Shown: positions 31,361-40,295, numbered from the stretch's first letter. The stretch: DNA of 44,867 nucleotides from a virus (IMGVR_UViG_3300005608_000008:1-44867); one strand, 5' to 3'. Notes: a model not told the origin generated them from the letters alone. A program made the numbers and translations.

Positions 31361-34300
31361 TATGTATAAAGAATACCTCCAGGTCGTTTTTGTTTGATAA
31401 GTTCTGCTTCTATAGCAGCACCAATCATTTTACCTAGTTGTGTTGCTTTCATATTACTGCCTTGAGCAGATGTGCCATTAGCATTTACAGAAACGTTAAC
31501 AACATTACCACCTCCTCCAGAGGCTTCAACCCCTAGCCGTCCTTGTCGTGTACGTTTGAGCGGCATGACCGCTTCTGGCCCAGCCTCGCCCATTAAGCCC
31601 ATTCCGTCTCGCATGGGAAATAGGGTTGGTTTATTCACTACACCCCCATAGGCGAAAGGTACGACTTTATTCTTAGCAAATACATTTCCTTTGGCACTTT
31701 CAAGTAACTCACCACCACTAACAACTCCACCATTAGCAAGATTTGGGAATAAAAAGCTAAATAAAGGCTTGGTAATTGCTGCTCTAACAAACATTCTTGT
31801 TAAATCAGATATTATAGAATTTGCTAAATCACGAAAATTTAATTTTCCTGTCATAACAAAACTTACAAGTGCATCTTCCATTTTTCTAAATCCATTAACA
31901 ACAATATTTTCCATAGCTGTACCAACATTTTCTAATTCTTCTTTAAAACTCTCAAGAACTCCAGCTTTTCCAAATTTTGTACCATCAATAGCTTCTTTAT
32001 TTGCTTGCTTAAGTAACTCAATTAAATCTTTCATCTTGACTTTATTATCTTCTGTCACTAATCCATGCAATTTTAAGATATCTCTATGATCTCTCGCTAT
32101 CTGTGTTGCTCTTAACTTAAGATCTATATCTTGTTTTTGTTCATCTGTTATCAGCCCAAGTTCATGTTTAATTGAAGCAGTTATTGATTTTTCTTTTTCT
32201 AAAAGAGTTAAACTATCTGATCTAAATTTAAAAAGTAATTGAGCTTTTTTATTATCAAAATCTTGTTGATCTGCTTCACTGAGTTTTTTATCATCACCAG
32301 TACCTTTCTTTTTCTTTTCAAATTGTATATTTAGCTTTTCTAAATCTACTCTTAATTTTGTCTCTAACTGTAATTCCTTATTTTTATCTTTCATTGCTTG
32401 AATTAAATCAGCTTCGAAATCTAATAGCTTTTCTGTTTTGGTGTTAGCACCCACCGCAGGGTCAAACTCTGACTTACCTTCATATTTTCCTGTTATTTCA
32501 AAAATTCTTGTTTGTAAAGCTATTAATTGATTAGTCAATTTTTTTAACATTCCTGATGCCGTTCTTGCTTGTGCTTCTGCTGATAAGCCAATTTCGGGAA
32601 TGCCTATTGGGTTTTTTAGAATTTCTTGATTTCTTTTTATTTGTTCTTTAACTTCTTTTAAAGCAGCTTTTGTTTCTTCAAGATTTAATGATTCAAAACC
32701 TACAAATATTTCATCATCATTTAAAGAATCAGCAGCCCTTTTCACATTAAATAAAGCAGTTGCTATTCCAGCAATTGCAGTAGCAGCTATAACATACTTA
32801 TTTGCTGAAACAGTAGCATTAAAAGCTGCCTGAGAAATTGTTGCAGCTTTTATTGCCCTACGCAGTTTTATCAACCCTGCTAAAGCATTTCTAGCCATTA
32901 AGACTATACCTGTTCTATTTGCTATTTGCGCTTGAATATTCAATCCAACAAGTGCAACAGTAGCACTTACAATTACTGGAGATAATTTATCAAAATTATT
33001 AACAACAAACTTAATTGATTTAATTAAAATTCCCAATGCATCTACAGCTATTTTCGCAAGTTCTCCTATAGCTGGAGATAATTCAGTCATCAATTCAGCT
33101 TGTATTATTTGAAACTCTGCACCAATATTTTTAAAGTTTTTACCAATTGCAATTCTCATTTTATTGGTGGCAATCACCAACCTAGCTCCAGCCTCTTCAT
33201 TAGAACGAGCTATTTCTTTTGCAAGAGGAACATACTCAGCCCCTAAACTTTCAATAAATTTAGAGAGCATATCTAAGCCAACAGTACCAGCTTTAAGACT
33301 TGCTTGTAATGCTTCCGTATTCATGTTATTAGCTTTTGCAAACTGCGTTACGGCTGCTGGGAATCTTTCGCCCAATTGACCCGAAAGCTCTTCTGCCGAC
33401 ACACGACCCTTCGAGAAGATCTGCACCATCGCTGTTATCGCAGACTTAACATCATCCGCTGTTCCACCTGTAGCTTTAATAGCTGCAACAGTATTTAAAA
33501 ACGCTTCTTGTGCATTATTTACATTACCCCCAGCACCTATAACCGCAGCACTTAATCTTTGCATACCTCTTATAGCTACTTCTTGAGGTACGTTAAATTG
33601 CTCAGTAGCTTTATTTGCAGCATTTAACGCTATTTCAAAATCTTGTTGATTTCCTATAAGTCCTCTTAGTGCTATTTTTGCTTTATCTAAAGAAGCCGTA
33701 TACTCAGCAGACTGACTAATAAATCCAGAAACAGGACTAATTAATTGACTTCCAATCAAACCTCCTGTTATAGCACCTTGCTGTAAATTACCACCTGGTC
33801 TTAAAGCCTCGATCCCCATACCAGCTAAACCACCAGCCAATCCAGCCCCACCACCAACAAATGTTGCACCTAACAACCCCTGACCAGCACCTAAAAGACT
33901 CTTACCACTAAACTTAGTTAATTTATTGAGTTGACGATCAACTGCTTGTATATCTCTGGTAAGTTGCTTAAATTTCTGACTGCCAAGTTCTACGCCATTT
34001 CTAAGAGTTTCTAATGCTGCTCTTTGTGCATTTAATGCATTAACATTATTACCACCAGCTTTAGCAGCAGCTAATATATCTTTTCTTACCTTAGAAACAG
34101 ATTGACCAAGTCTTTGAAACTGTGCATCTACTTGAGCTAAACCTATCTGCTGAATTTGTTGAGCTAAACCACTTATAGGTCTTAATTGTGCATCAGCACT
34201 ATCTAAAAACGCACGACCACTTGCAGCTAAATTTGCTCTTCTTGTTATATCAGTTGCATCTTGAGAAAAAGCTTTAAAGCCAGAGTCTATTCTTCCAGCA

Positions 34301-34626
34301 CGTTGTGCTTGAATATTTAGACGCATTCTTTCTATACCTTTTCCTTGCAGACGAGATATAGCTGTTCCAAGTTCTTTATAAGCAACAGTAGCTTTTCCTA
34401 CACGAGATTGTATTTCTTTAAGTGCAGTTATTTGACCTTTTATTGCTTTAGTACTTAGTTTGGTATTGCCATGTACTTTGGTTATTTCTTTTATAACCTT
34501 TTCAAGCTGTGGTCTTGTAAGTTTTAATGTACTTTTAAAATCTTTAAAAGCTGCTTGTACAGCTTTAATATCTGCTAAACCTTTTACGTTTAACTCAATA
34601 TTTACATTTTCAATGTTTCCAGCCAT
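31360..34626 (-). CDS. Tail tape measure protein, lambda gpH-like
   Basis: 1088 residues, setting tail length and moving with DNA during injection. Layout: N-terminal coiled coils (~1-240, INVKGLADIKAVQAAFKDFK start), a TP901-type core with small-residue-rich helices and SAEELSGQLGERFPAAVTQF (~410-430), hydrophobic segments at ~530-620, a long charged coiled coil (~630-900) and the Gly-rich C-terminus AYGGVVNKPTLFPMRDGMG, LMGEAGPEAVMPLKRTRQG. The last block is found in most tape measures. Two parts (near 31540-31640 and 33340-33440) have notably more G+C than their surroundings, where the protein is most conserved. Confidence 0.9.
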   Translation of the reverse strand: MAGNIENVNIELNVKGLADIKAVQAAFKDFKSTLKLTRPQLEKVIKEITKVHGNTKLSTKAIKGQITALKEIQSRVGKATVAYKELGTAISRLQGKGIERMRLNIQAQRAGRIDSGFKAFSQDATDITRRANLAASGRAFLDSADAQLRPISGLAQQIQQIGLAQVDAQFQRLGQSVSKVRKDILAAAKAGGNNVNALNAQRAALETLRNGVELGSQKFKQLTRDIQAVDRQLNKLTKFSGKSLLGAGQGLLGATFVGGGAGLAGGLAGMGIEALRPGGNLQQGAITGGLIGSQLISPVSGFISQSAEYTASLDKAKIALRGLIGNQQDFEIALNAANKATEQFNVPQEVAIRGMQRLSAAVIGAGGNVNNAQEAFLNTVAAIKATGGTADDVKSAITAMVQIFSKGRVSAEELSGQLGERFPAAVTQFAKANNMNTEALQASLKAGTVGLDMLSKFIESLGAEYVPLAKEIARSNEEAGARLVIATNKMRIAIGKNFKNIGAEFQIIQAELMTELSPAIGELAKIAVDALGILIKSIKFVVNNFDKLSPVIVSATVALVGLNIQAQIANRTGIVLMARNALAGLIKLRRAIKAATISQAAFNATVSANKYVIAATAIAGIATALFNVKRAADSLNDDEIFVGFESLNLEETKAALKEVKEQIKRNQEILKNPIGIPEIGLSAEAQARTASGMLKKLTNQLIALQTRIFEITGKYEGKSEFDPAVGANTKTEKLLDFEADLIQAMKDKNKELQLETKLRVDLEKLNIQFEKKKKGTGDDKKLSEADQQDFDNKKAQLLFKFRSDSLTLLEKEKSITASIKHELGLITDEQKQDIDLKLRATQIARDHRDILKLHGLVTEDNKVKMKDLIELLKQANKEAIDGTKFGKAGVLESFKEELENVGTAMENIVVNGFRKMEDALVSFVMTGKLNFRDLANSIISDLTRMFVRAAITKPLFSFLFPNLANGGVVSGGELLESAKGNVFAKNKVVPFAYGGVVNKPTLFPMRDGMGLMGEAGPEAVMPLKRTRQGRLGVEASGGGGNVVNVSVNANGTSAQGSNMKATQLGKMIGAAIEAELIKQKRPGGILYT

Positions 34627-35308
34627 TATTTCTTGGCCTCTTTATTCAATTCTTTAAGAGCAGCAAACTCCATGATTCTTAATCCGTCTAACATTTCTTT
34701 TTTGTCCTCAACTTGATAAAGATCAAAGAGTCCTCCTTGTAATAATAATACCTCATATTTTAATCCTACATAGCCTCCAAAAGAAGTAGACCATTGTGTA
34801 CTCATTCTAAGAAACATTTCTACAATATTCCAATTACTATCCCATACTTCATAATCATTATTATTTTCTTTTTTCTTAGGCAATTTTGATTCTTCTACTC
34901 CTAATTTTCTTAAAAGATCAGGAGATGTATCAATTACTTCTTTGCTACCGCCAGCCCAATGAACAGCAGCACCTTCTAGTTTTTTGCTGCTCCTCCACTA
35001 TAAAACTCTTTATAAGCTGATATTACACCAGTAACAAAATCAACATCATCTGCTAAATCATGCAAGTTTTTTTTATTAAATGGAATTTCAGTACCATCTT
35101 CTTCGGTAAAGCCTTCCCAACCTTTGACAATTGTTTCTAAAGCTAAATCTTCTGGTAATTCATCAAAAGCTGTAAGTTCTTTCCTTCCTAACCTTTTAAA
35201 CTTAACAACAAATTGTTGTTCCTCCATTACACTTGGTTTAGTTTCTGAAGGACTAAGAATAGTAACATTCCAAGGGAAAACCTTAGTTTTCTTTCTAATA
35301 AATGCCAT
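34626..35308 (-). CDS. Frameshifted tail chaperone, lambda gpGT-like
   Basis: A -1 frameshift at the A-AAA-AAC heptamer (34985-34979) at the end of the gpG-like frame joins it to a second frame that runs on without stop to 34626. The fusion is about 227 residues. The added part starts LEGAAVHWAGGSKEVIDTSP and continues through EYEVLLLQG-like helical sequence (KYEVLLLQGGLFDLYQVED). This second frame has no good start of its own (only a TTG at 34883), so frameshifting is its expected mode of expression. In lambda, G and GT in a fixed ratio assemble tail tube around the tape measure. Confidence 0.8.
34976..35308 (-). CDS. Tail assembly chaperone, lambda gpG-like
   Basis: 110 residues from the ATG at 35308 (the frame is open to a TTG at 35323). 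The chain (PWNVTILSPSETKPSV, then FVVKFKRLGRKELTAFDELP, then DVDFVTGVISAYKEFYSG) fits the G-like chaperones that sit between tail tube and tape measure genes. It ends GGAAKN, and its last two sense codons plus the base before form the slippery site. No strong ribosome site precedes the ATG. Confidence 0.78.
   Translation of the reverse strand: MAFIRKKTKVFPWNVTILSPSETKPSVMEEQQFVVKFKRLGRKELTAFDELPEDLALETIVKGWEGFTEEDGTEIPFNKKNLHDLADDVDFVTGVISAYKEFYSGGAAKN
34979..34985 (-). promoter_or_regulatory. Programmed -1 frameshift slippery site
   Basis: On the minus strand the bases read A AAA AAC in the phase X XXY YYZ, immediately before the TAG stop of the gpG-like gene. Slipping back one base enters the frame of the T-like segment, which is open from here to 34626. 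Confidence 0.85.
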
Positions 35309-35363
35309 AAAAATAATAAACAAATATATACCTTCTTATTCTAACTACTTAGTCAAGAAAAAT

Positions 35364-36326
35364 CTAAGTGTAGATTAACGAAAATTCGTCATTCCCAGCA
35401 GCACTAGGTACTAATGTGTAAGGAATCTCCATTGTTAGGATTCCATCAGAATCTCCATAACTAATATCACCAAGATCTGCTTTAGTAGAAGTAAGTTGTA
35501 CTTTATTACCAGCAGCAGTTCCATGTAAGAACGCTAAGTTTCCTAATGTGCCATCTGTTTGTGCAGCAGTAAAGAAATCCTTAGTTCCTGGTTTTACAGC
35601 ATCAATAACAACTGAACCATTACTTGCTCTATCAGTAAGTAGAACTTCTTTGGTGCTTGAACTGCCGATTACTTCTCTATAAACAATACTGTTACCTATA
35701 TCCATTGTTAATGAATTTAAGCCAGCCTGATGTCCATGAATATTAAAACCAGAAGTATTGCCAGCTTTAAATAATAATGGTGTTGGTTGATGGTTGTAAG
35801 TAGGTGTACTTAATGAACCCAAATCAATTGGAGTTTCGTAAATCCCGGTAAAGGAAAAATTTAGCTTCGGGATTTCACCAACCGCAGCTTCTAATGAAAC
35901 ATTTCCTCGACACCCTCTGATTTTATGAAGGACGTTCTCGTTAGTTGCACTACCACCTATTTCTACAAACATAGCGATAGAACTAAATGCTGCACTAACT
36001 GGGGTATATGTAACAGATGTACCTGATGAAACCGTTTCAGACAAACCACACGCAAGTAACGCTTTGGAATAGCCAGGAGCAGTACCTGCTGCGCCCGAAC
36101 CTACCATTTCGACCGAGAAAGAAACTTCTACTCTTGAGTTTGCTAATAATTGTTCTGATGCACCTAGGTATGGTCTTACATAGTCTCTAGAAACAACATC
36201 ACTAGCTATTGGAGTAACATTCAGTTCAGTCACCAATACAGCATCTGCTCCAGTAGGAGTAGTACTATCGTTGTAACTACTTTCTGTCTCAATCAGAATC
36301 GACTGTTTCCTTGTCTGTAGTGCCAT
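35364..36326 (-). CDS. Tail tube (major tail) protein
   Basis: 320 residues: ILIETESSYNDSTTPTGADA at the start, ELNVTPIASDVVSRDYVRPY, repeated beta segments and a C-terminal IPYTLVPSAAGNDEFSLIY. This matches long-tailed phage tube proteins related to lambda gpV. It would polymerise into the tail tube around the tape measure. The first 38 bases overlap a small gene in another frame (36289-36441). Relatively high G+C and regular codons suit a highly expressed protein. Confidence 0.82.
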   Translation of the reverse strand: MALQTRKQSILIETESSYNDSTTPTGADAVLVTELNVTPIASDVVSRDYVRPYLGASEQLLANSRVEVSFSVEMVGSGAAGTAPGYSKALLACGLSETVSSGTSVTYTPVSAAFSSIAMFVEIGGSATNENVLHKIRGCRGNVSLEAAVGEIPKLNFSFTGIYETPIDLGSLSTPTYNHQPTPLLFKAGNTSGFNIHGHQAGLNSLTMDIGNSIVYREVIGSSSTKEVLLTDRASNGSVVIDAVKPGTKDFFTAAQTDGTLGNLAFLHGTAAGNKVQLTSTKADLGDISYGDSDGILTMEIPYTLVPSAAGNDEFSLIYT

Positions 36327-36441
36327 CAGTTGTTACCTCTGTTTTAGTTTTGAATGGAAGTGTTTGTTTGATAAGCTTGCGTTTACCAGTTTTTGGATCT
36401 AGTAGGTAACTCCCACCTTCTCCAGGGTTTTCATTACTCAT
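36289..36441 (-). CDS. 50-residue hydrophilic protein upstream of the tail tube gene
   Basis: MSNENPGEGGSYLLDPKTGK, then RKLIKQTLPFKTKTEVTTDG and a short acidic end. It fills most of the gap between the terminator-like protein gene and the tail tube gene, and its end overlaps the tube gene by 38 bases. I recall short proteins with GGSYLLDPKTGK in the same position in marine phages. No ribosome site is clear. It may be a small virion or assembly protein. Confidence 0.6.
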   Translation of the reverse strand: MSNENPGEGGSYLLDPKTGKRKLIKQTLPFKTKTEVTTDGTTDKETVDSD

Positions 36442-36486
36442 TGTAATAAAAAAGTTGTATATAGGTATATCTTATATGGTAATTCA

Positions 36487-36912
36487 TCAAGTTAAATTAT
36501 TGTAAGCACTTCTGTAATCAATTTCATATTCACAAGTTACAATTCCAGCTGGTGTATCAGCTTCTACAGCCTCAAAAGATACTGTTGATGGTCTTACGTC
36601 TATAGATAACCCACCCAAAGTAGGATCAGCAACTATCTTAGAATGCAAACTTTGTATAGTTGCATCTGCTTTAGTATCTGGAGTTTTATGTCTAACAATA
36701 ACTATAACTCTAATCCTTAAAGTCCAACTTAAAATATCTATAGTTCCATTTCTAACAGTTGGATCATCCGTAACAAACTCTAAAACAATGCTTGGAGTTT
36801 CAGACTTAGCTAAAGCTGACACTCTGTTTCTATATATGCGAGTTCCTACTCCTGTAGTACCAGCTAACTCTGTTTTTATTTTTGCTAATATCTGTTCTCT
36901 TTTAGTTGTCAT
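36487..36912 (-). CDS. Tail terminator protein, lambda gpU-like
   Basis: 141 residues. An N-terminal helix (REQILAKIKTELAGTTGVGT) is followed by ALAKSETPSIVLEFVTDDPT, LSWTLRIRVIVIVRH and a C-terminal EYEIDYRSAYN. This is the fold pattern of tail terminator/gpU proteins that cap the tail at the head end. It overlaps the gene before it by four bases (ATGA) and precedes the tail tube gene region. Distinguishing gpU from gpZ-type completion proteins is not possible by eye. Confidence 0.6.
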   Translation of the reverse strand: MTTKREQILAKIKTELAGTTGVGTRIYRNRVSALAKSETPSIVLEFVTDDPTVRNGTIDILSWTLRIRVIVIVRHKTPDTKADATIQSLHSKIVADPTLGGLSIDVRPSTVSFEAVEADTPAGIVTCEYEIDYRSAYNNLT

Positions 36913-37196
36913 TCATCTTCATCCTTGCTCAACATAATTTTAGAAAACTTACCATCATCTATTTTCATCATAGTTCTTACTGAATATTCTTCATTATTTA
37001 CTTGTATAGTCTTATCAAAAACGACTGTAGAGAAATCACTTGTTTTAACTAATAATTCATATTCAGTAGTTAATATTCTTCCATCAACAATAACTTCATC
37101 AGGTTGATCTAATTGTCCTTTATAAATTGCATTATCATATATAACCTCATCAACGAAGTCAGAAAAAAATACATCTAACTCTTCAACAAATGCCAT
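36909..37196 (-). CDS. Head-tail connector protein
   Basis: About 95 residues from the ATG at 37196; the frame opens with TTG at 37211 inside the terminator hairpin, which I rejected. The sequence (AFVEELDVFFSDFVDEVIYD, then EVIVDGRILTTEYELLVKTS and EEYSVRTMMKIDDGKFSKIM) has the helix-then-beta pattern of lambda gpFII/head-tail joining proteins. It lies between capsid and gpU-like genes, as expected. Family call is moderate. Confidence 0.6.
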   Translation of the reverse strand: MAFVEELDVFFSDFVDEVIYDNAIYKGQLDQPDEVIVDGRILTTEYELLVKTSDFSTVVFDKTIQVNNEEYSVRTMMKIDDGKFSKIMLSKDEDE

Positions 37197-37199
37197 AAG

Positions 37200-37220
37200 A
37201 AAAAGCCCCAATTAAGGGGC
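37200..37220 (-). terminator. Rho-independent terminator inside the late operon
   Basis: Minus-strand GCCCC-TTAATT-GGGGC followed by TTTTT. It lies just after the head genes and before the connector gene, so it would partly stop transcription and lower expression of tail genes relative to head genes, unless read through. Confidence 0.65.
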
Positions 37221-37227
37221 AATAATT

Positions 37228-37608
37228 TTAACCGTACTTCTTAAGACCTAATCCTGTTACAGATAGATCAAATGTAGGAGAAGAACCACCAATAGTGAAC
37301 TTAACTCTTACATATCTTTTGCATTCATCAGAACTAATAGATAGTTTCTGTGAAGATGCACTTCCAGTTACTTGTGTGAAAGCTGCTCCAGACAATGCAG
37401 CAAAAGTTGAATTGTCAGCAGAATCTTCAATAGTTACGTCTAGTGTTGGAGATGATCCACCACCAGCAGCAGAATCAAGAATAAAAAGGATATCTCCTTC
37501 ATAATCTTGTAAATCAATACCAGTACCTTGACCAGTAGCAGTTTTTGTAGAAGTACCAAGACCTGTTAATAGATCTAGTCTTTCTAAATTAGCTCGGTTG
37601 TAGCCCAT
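37228..37608 (-). CDS. Small virion protein, possible capsid decoration
   Basis: About 126 residues from ATG 37608, which has AAGGA eight bases upstream; the frame is open a few codons earlier but that part reads the previous gene's end. The chain is beta-rich and Gly/Ser/Thr-rich: LQDYEGDILFILDSAAGGGS, DVTIEDSADNSTFAAL, then KRYVRVKFTIGGSSPTFDLS. Proteins like this follow major capsid genes in many long-tailed phages and are virion components, perhaps decorating the head (lambda gpD takes this place). Function is inferred. Confidence 0.55.
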   Translation of the reverse strand: MGYNRANLERLDLLTGLGTSTKTATGQGTGIDLQDYEGDILFILDSAAGGGSSPTLDVTIEDSADNSTFAALSGAAFTQVTGSASSQKLSISSDECKRYVRVKFTIGGSSPTFDLSVTGLGLKKYG

Positions 37609-37609
37609 G

Positions 37610-37798
37610 TCAGTCGTCCTTAACAACAGTTTTAGTTTTAGGTTTAGGCTTTGCTTTTGGTGTTGCTTTTACAACAGGGATTACAGCCTTACCGCTGCCT
37701 ATAAGCGATCTAGCTAAATCTTGATCTACATCAATGGTTGTGCCAGAGTCCTTATGGACTCCAGCTATCAACACACCTCTTATGAGTTCTACTTTCAT
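37610..37798 (-). CDS. Small head-associated protein (DUF7210-like)
   Basis: 62 residues: MKVELIRGVLIAGVHKDSGT, DVDQDLARSLIGSGKAVIPV and a Lys/Pro-rich tail (KATPKAKPKPKTKTVVKDD). A compact beta domain with this pattern recurs after phage capsid genes, named here DUF7210-like from memory. The ATG follows the capsid stop by one base. It likely stabilises or connects the head. Confidence 0.65.
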   Translation of the reverse strand: MKVELIRGVLIAGVHKDSGTTIDVDQDLARSLIGSGKAVIPVVKATPKAKPKPKTKTVVKDD

Positions 37799-37799
37799 A

Positions 37800-40295
37800 T
37801 TAAGTAGCGAAACAAAATGCCCCAGCCTGACGAATAGCGTAGTCTATGTCCTGGAGCGCGATTATCCTAACTGTCCCAGCAGTTGCACCAGCATATGGAT
37901 CAACTGTTAGATCTAAACCAGACCACATACCAACGATAAACTGACTAAAGTCTCCGAAGATTGCGTCATTGTTAGCTAACTGGTTAGAAACAATAGCGTC
38001 ATAACCATTAATTTGGTTGTTGTCAAATACAAACATACCTGTGTTTGAAGCTTTCTCTGTTGACTTCAAAGCACCTCTAGCAGAAGCATTAACTAGATAC
38101 TTCATAGAACCGCCTTCAGCATTAGCAACAGCTACATCAGTTTCCATTCCGATGTACTCAGCAAAAGTACCGAATGATGTTAAGGACTGAGAGCCAATAC
38201 CACTTGTATCTTTAAGACCTAATGGCTGGTTAGAAGAACCTGTTCCATAAATAGCTGTACGATCTAGCTCAAGAGCGATCTTCTTAGCAATGTCATCTCT
38301 AACAAATGCTTCAATATCAATTGAAGATTGTAGAAGAGTTCTTCTAGTGAAATCTGTAAATGCACCGATTGTTTTTGGTGTCATTGAGATTTGTGTGAAG
38401 CTTTGCTGTCCTTCTGTTGGCGCACCGCCTTCTCCGACCCAGTAAGCCGAAGTTGTCCCATCTTGCTTCGGAATGCTGATGTTCCCTTCTAGCCCAGTAA
38501 GCATGGTTACCCCAGCCTCCATGATAGCCATCTTATTTCTCAAAATTTCTATAAAAGAACCGCTGAGAAGCTCTGTGCTAACTAGATTTCCCCCATCAGC
38601 AGCAGTACCAACATTCAAGTCTCTTTTTAAAACTTCGTTAGGAACAATGATTCCTTTTGCTGGTCTACCGTAACGCTTTGCAGCTTCATCAGAAACTTCT
38701 CTTTCAAATGCAGCAGCTTCTTGAGCTTGCTTATCTGCTGGAGATGCTAATGCGTTAATAGCTCTTAGGAAAGAGAATTGCTTAACTTCTTTCTTGTCAA
38801 GAAATTCACTTGACTGTTTTGTTTCAATCATGTCGGTAGAACGAATTGGAGTAGCCTTTTTATTTTTAACAAGATCTAAAATAGCTGATCTTGCTTCTGT
38901 AGCAGTTTTATTACCCTTAATAAGAGTTTCTGCTAATTCTTCTGCTCCATATTCTGAGAACTCACGACAAGTTGAAGTGATCTCTGCAACACGAGCATTG
39001 TTCTCATCCAAAGCACGTTGTACTTCAGCTTGAACATCAATTTCTACTGACGGCTTTTGTTCCACCGCAGCTTCTTTAGTTGTGTCTTCCATAGATGGAT
39101 TAGATTGTGCGGTGGTAACCGCTGAACGATCCTCCTTTTGAGAGGAGTTAACATTAATGATAATGTCTTCTTCATCTAAAGTAACACTTTCTGACGAAAT
39201 ATTCTCTACTAAAGATCTTCCGAAGCCCACCGAATTGTCCGCTGGGATGGTTGCCAAGCTAACTTCGTGCGGAGTCCAACGGGTAGCTCTAAGCCCAGTG
39301 TCCGTTTCTTCCACTTCGTCCAGACTGTATCCAAACGAGATTCCACGGAAAATACCGTCTTTAACGTCTTCTAAGACTTCTGTAGCAAATTTAGAGCGAG
39401 AAAAGCGGATTTTAGCGTAACCACGCTTATCGTCATCTGAAATGTAAGCAGACTCCACTACCCCTAGAACCCGATTCGGATCATGATTGAAGAGAAACGG
39501 TGCTGCTCCATTTAATCTGGATAAGTCAGCACTTCCTCTTTCGTGGCTTAACACTTCGTCACCAAAAAACCTACGAACTGGTGCTTCCGATGAAAAAGGA
39601 AACTCGAAAGTTCTTGCTTTTTTCTGGTCGAAGTCAGTGACTTCTTTTCTTTGCAGCTTATCTTCTGCTGAGATTACCCTGATTGGAGCAATCTTAGTCA
39701 AAGTAGAAAACTTATGACCAACTTTGCGATCTGTTGCTTCACCATCTCTATATAGAGTGATTAAAGCAGCAGGGTCATCAGGTGTTCCTGTGATCGTAAA
39801 AGAAGAGTCTGGCACATCGATAGAACCATCTCTAACAATACGAGTAATTTTTCCTCGTGCCGTACCTCCACTTGAAGACCAAGAAACAAAATCTCCTGTC
39901 TTCAAAGCGTCAGGTGCTGCACGTTCTTCAGTCTGTTCAGACATAGTACGCTCCCTAGCTTTTTTAATTTGGTTAGACTTGGTTCTAGACCAAGACTGCC
40001 CTGCGTCTCCGCCCCAAGCAGCCCAACTGACCCTCCCGTTGCTGGGATAGCCGTCTTCGCCCTTGCGGAAACCCTTGCCCGATTTGTCCGACTCGTGCCG
40101 GGCAAACCACGCATTCATAGTTATAACAGTATCTGGACTTAGCTGGTTACCACTTAATATTTGTGTTGCTCTTGTTCTTGCATCATCTGTACCTCCAGCT
40201 TCTCCGTCTTTTTTCCATTCTCTATATCTTCTAGCTTCTACTCTCATTCCTTCCGTGGGCATAAGGTTAATATCCACCCCATTAACATTTGCCAT
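37800..40295 (-). CDS. Prohead protease fused to HK97-fold major capsid protein, with two extra N-terminal domains
   Basis: 831 residues in four parts. (1) ~1-117: a phage-associated domain with ITMNAWFARHESDKSGKGFR and VSWAAWGGDAG. (2) ~128-205: a Tudor-like beta domain (LKTGDFVSWSSSGGTARGKI). (3) ~230-365: S78 prohead protease with FLFNHDPNR (His ~271), GISFGYSL (Ser ~319) and PHEVSL (Glu ~343). (4) ~420-831: scaffold-like coiled segment, then HK97-type capsid (NVGTAADGGNLVSTELLSGS; GSSNQPLGLKD; DYAIRQAGAFCFAT). An internal ATG at residue 118 has GGGAG six bases upstream, so a shorter product is likely too. The protease should cut itself and remove the scaffold. Parts 1-2 are more G+C-rich than their neighbours. 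Confidence 0.85.
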   Translation of the reverse strand: MANVNGVDINLMPTEGMRVEARRYREWKKDGEAGGTDDARTRATQILSGNQLSPDTVITMNAWFARHESDKSGKGFRKGEDGYPSNGRVSWAAWGGDAGQSWSRTKSNQIKKARERTMSEQTEERAAPDALKTGDFVSWSSSGGTARGKITRIVRDGSIDVPDSSFTITGTPDDPAALITLYRDGEATDRKVGHKFSTLTKIAPIRVISAEDKLQRKEVTDFDQKKARTFEFPFSSEAPVRRFFGDEVLSHERGSADLSRLNGAAPFLFNHDPNRVLGVVESAYISDDDKRGYAKIRFSRSKFATEVLEDVKDGIFRGISFGYSLDEVEETDTGLRATRWTPHEVSLATIPADNSVGFGRSLVENISSESVTLDEEDIIINVNSSQKEDRSAVTTAQSNPSMEDTTKEAAVEQKPSVEIDVQAEVQRALDENNARVAEITSTCREFSEYGAEELAETLIKGNKTATEARSAILDLVKNKKATPIRSTDMIETKQSSEFLDKKEVKQFSFLRAINALASPADKQAQEAAAFEREVSDEAAKRYGRPAKGIIVPNEVLKRDLNVGTAADGGNLVSTELLSGSFIEILRNKMAIMEAGVTMLTGLEGNISIPKQDGTTSAYWVGEGGAPTEGQQSFTQISMTPKTIGAFTDFTRRTLLQSSIDIEAFVRDDIAKKIALELDRTAIYGTGSSNQPLGLKDTSGIGSQSLTSFGTFAEYIGMETDVAVANAEGGSMKYLVNASARGALKSTEKASNTGMFVFDNNQINGYDAIVSNQLANNDAIFGDFSQFIVGMWSGLDLTVDPYAGATAGTVRIIALQDIDYAIRQAGAFCFAT

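Noticed and set aside
35324-35363. TTGACT-containing possible promoter upstream of the gpG-like gene
   Set aside because: The nearest TATA-like hexamer is 20 bases away, outside the normal spacer range.
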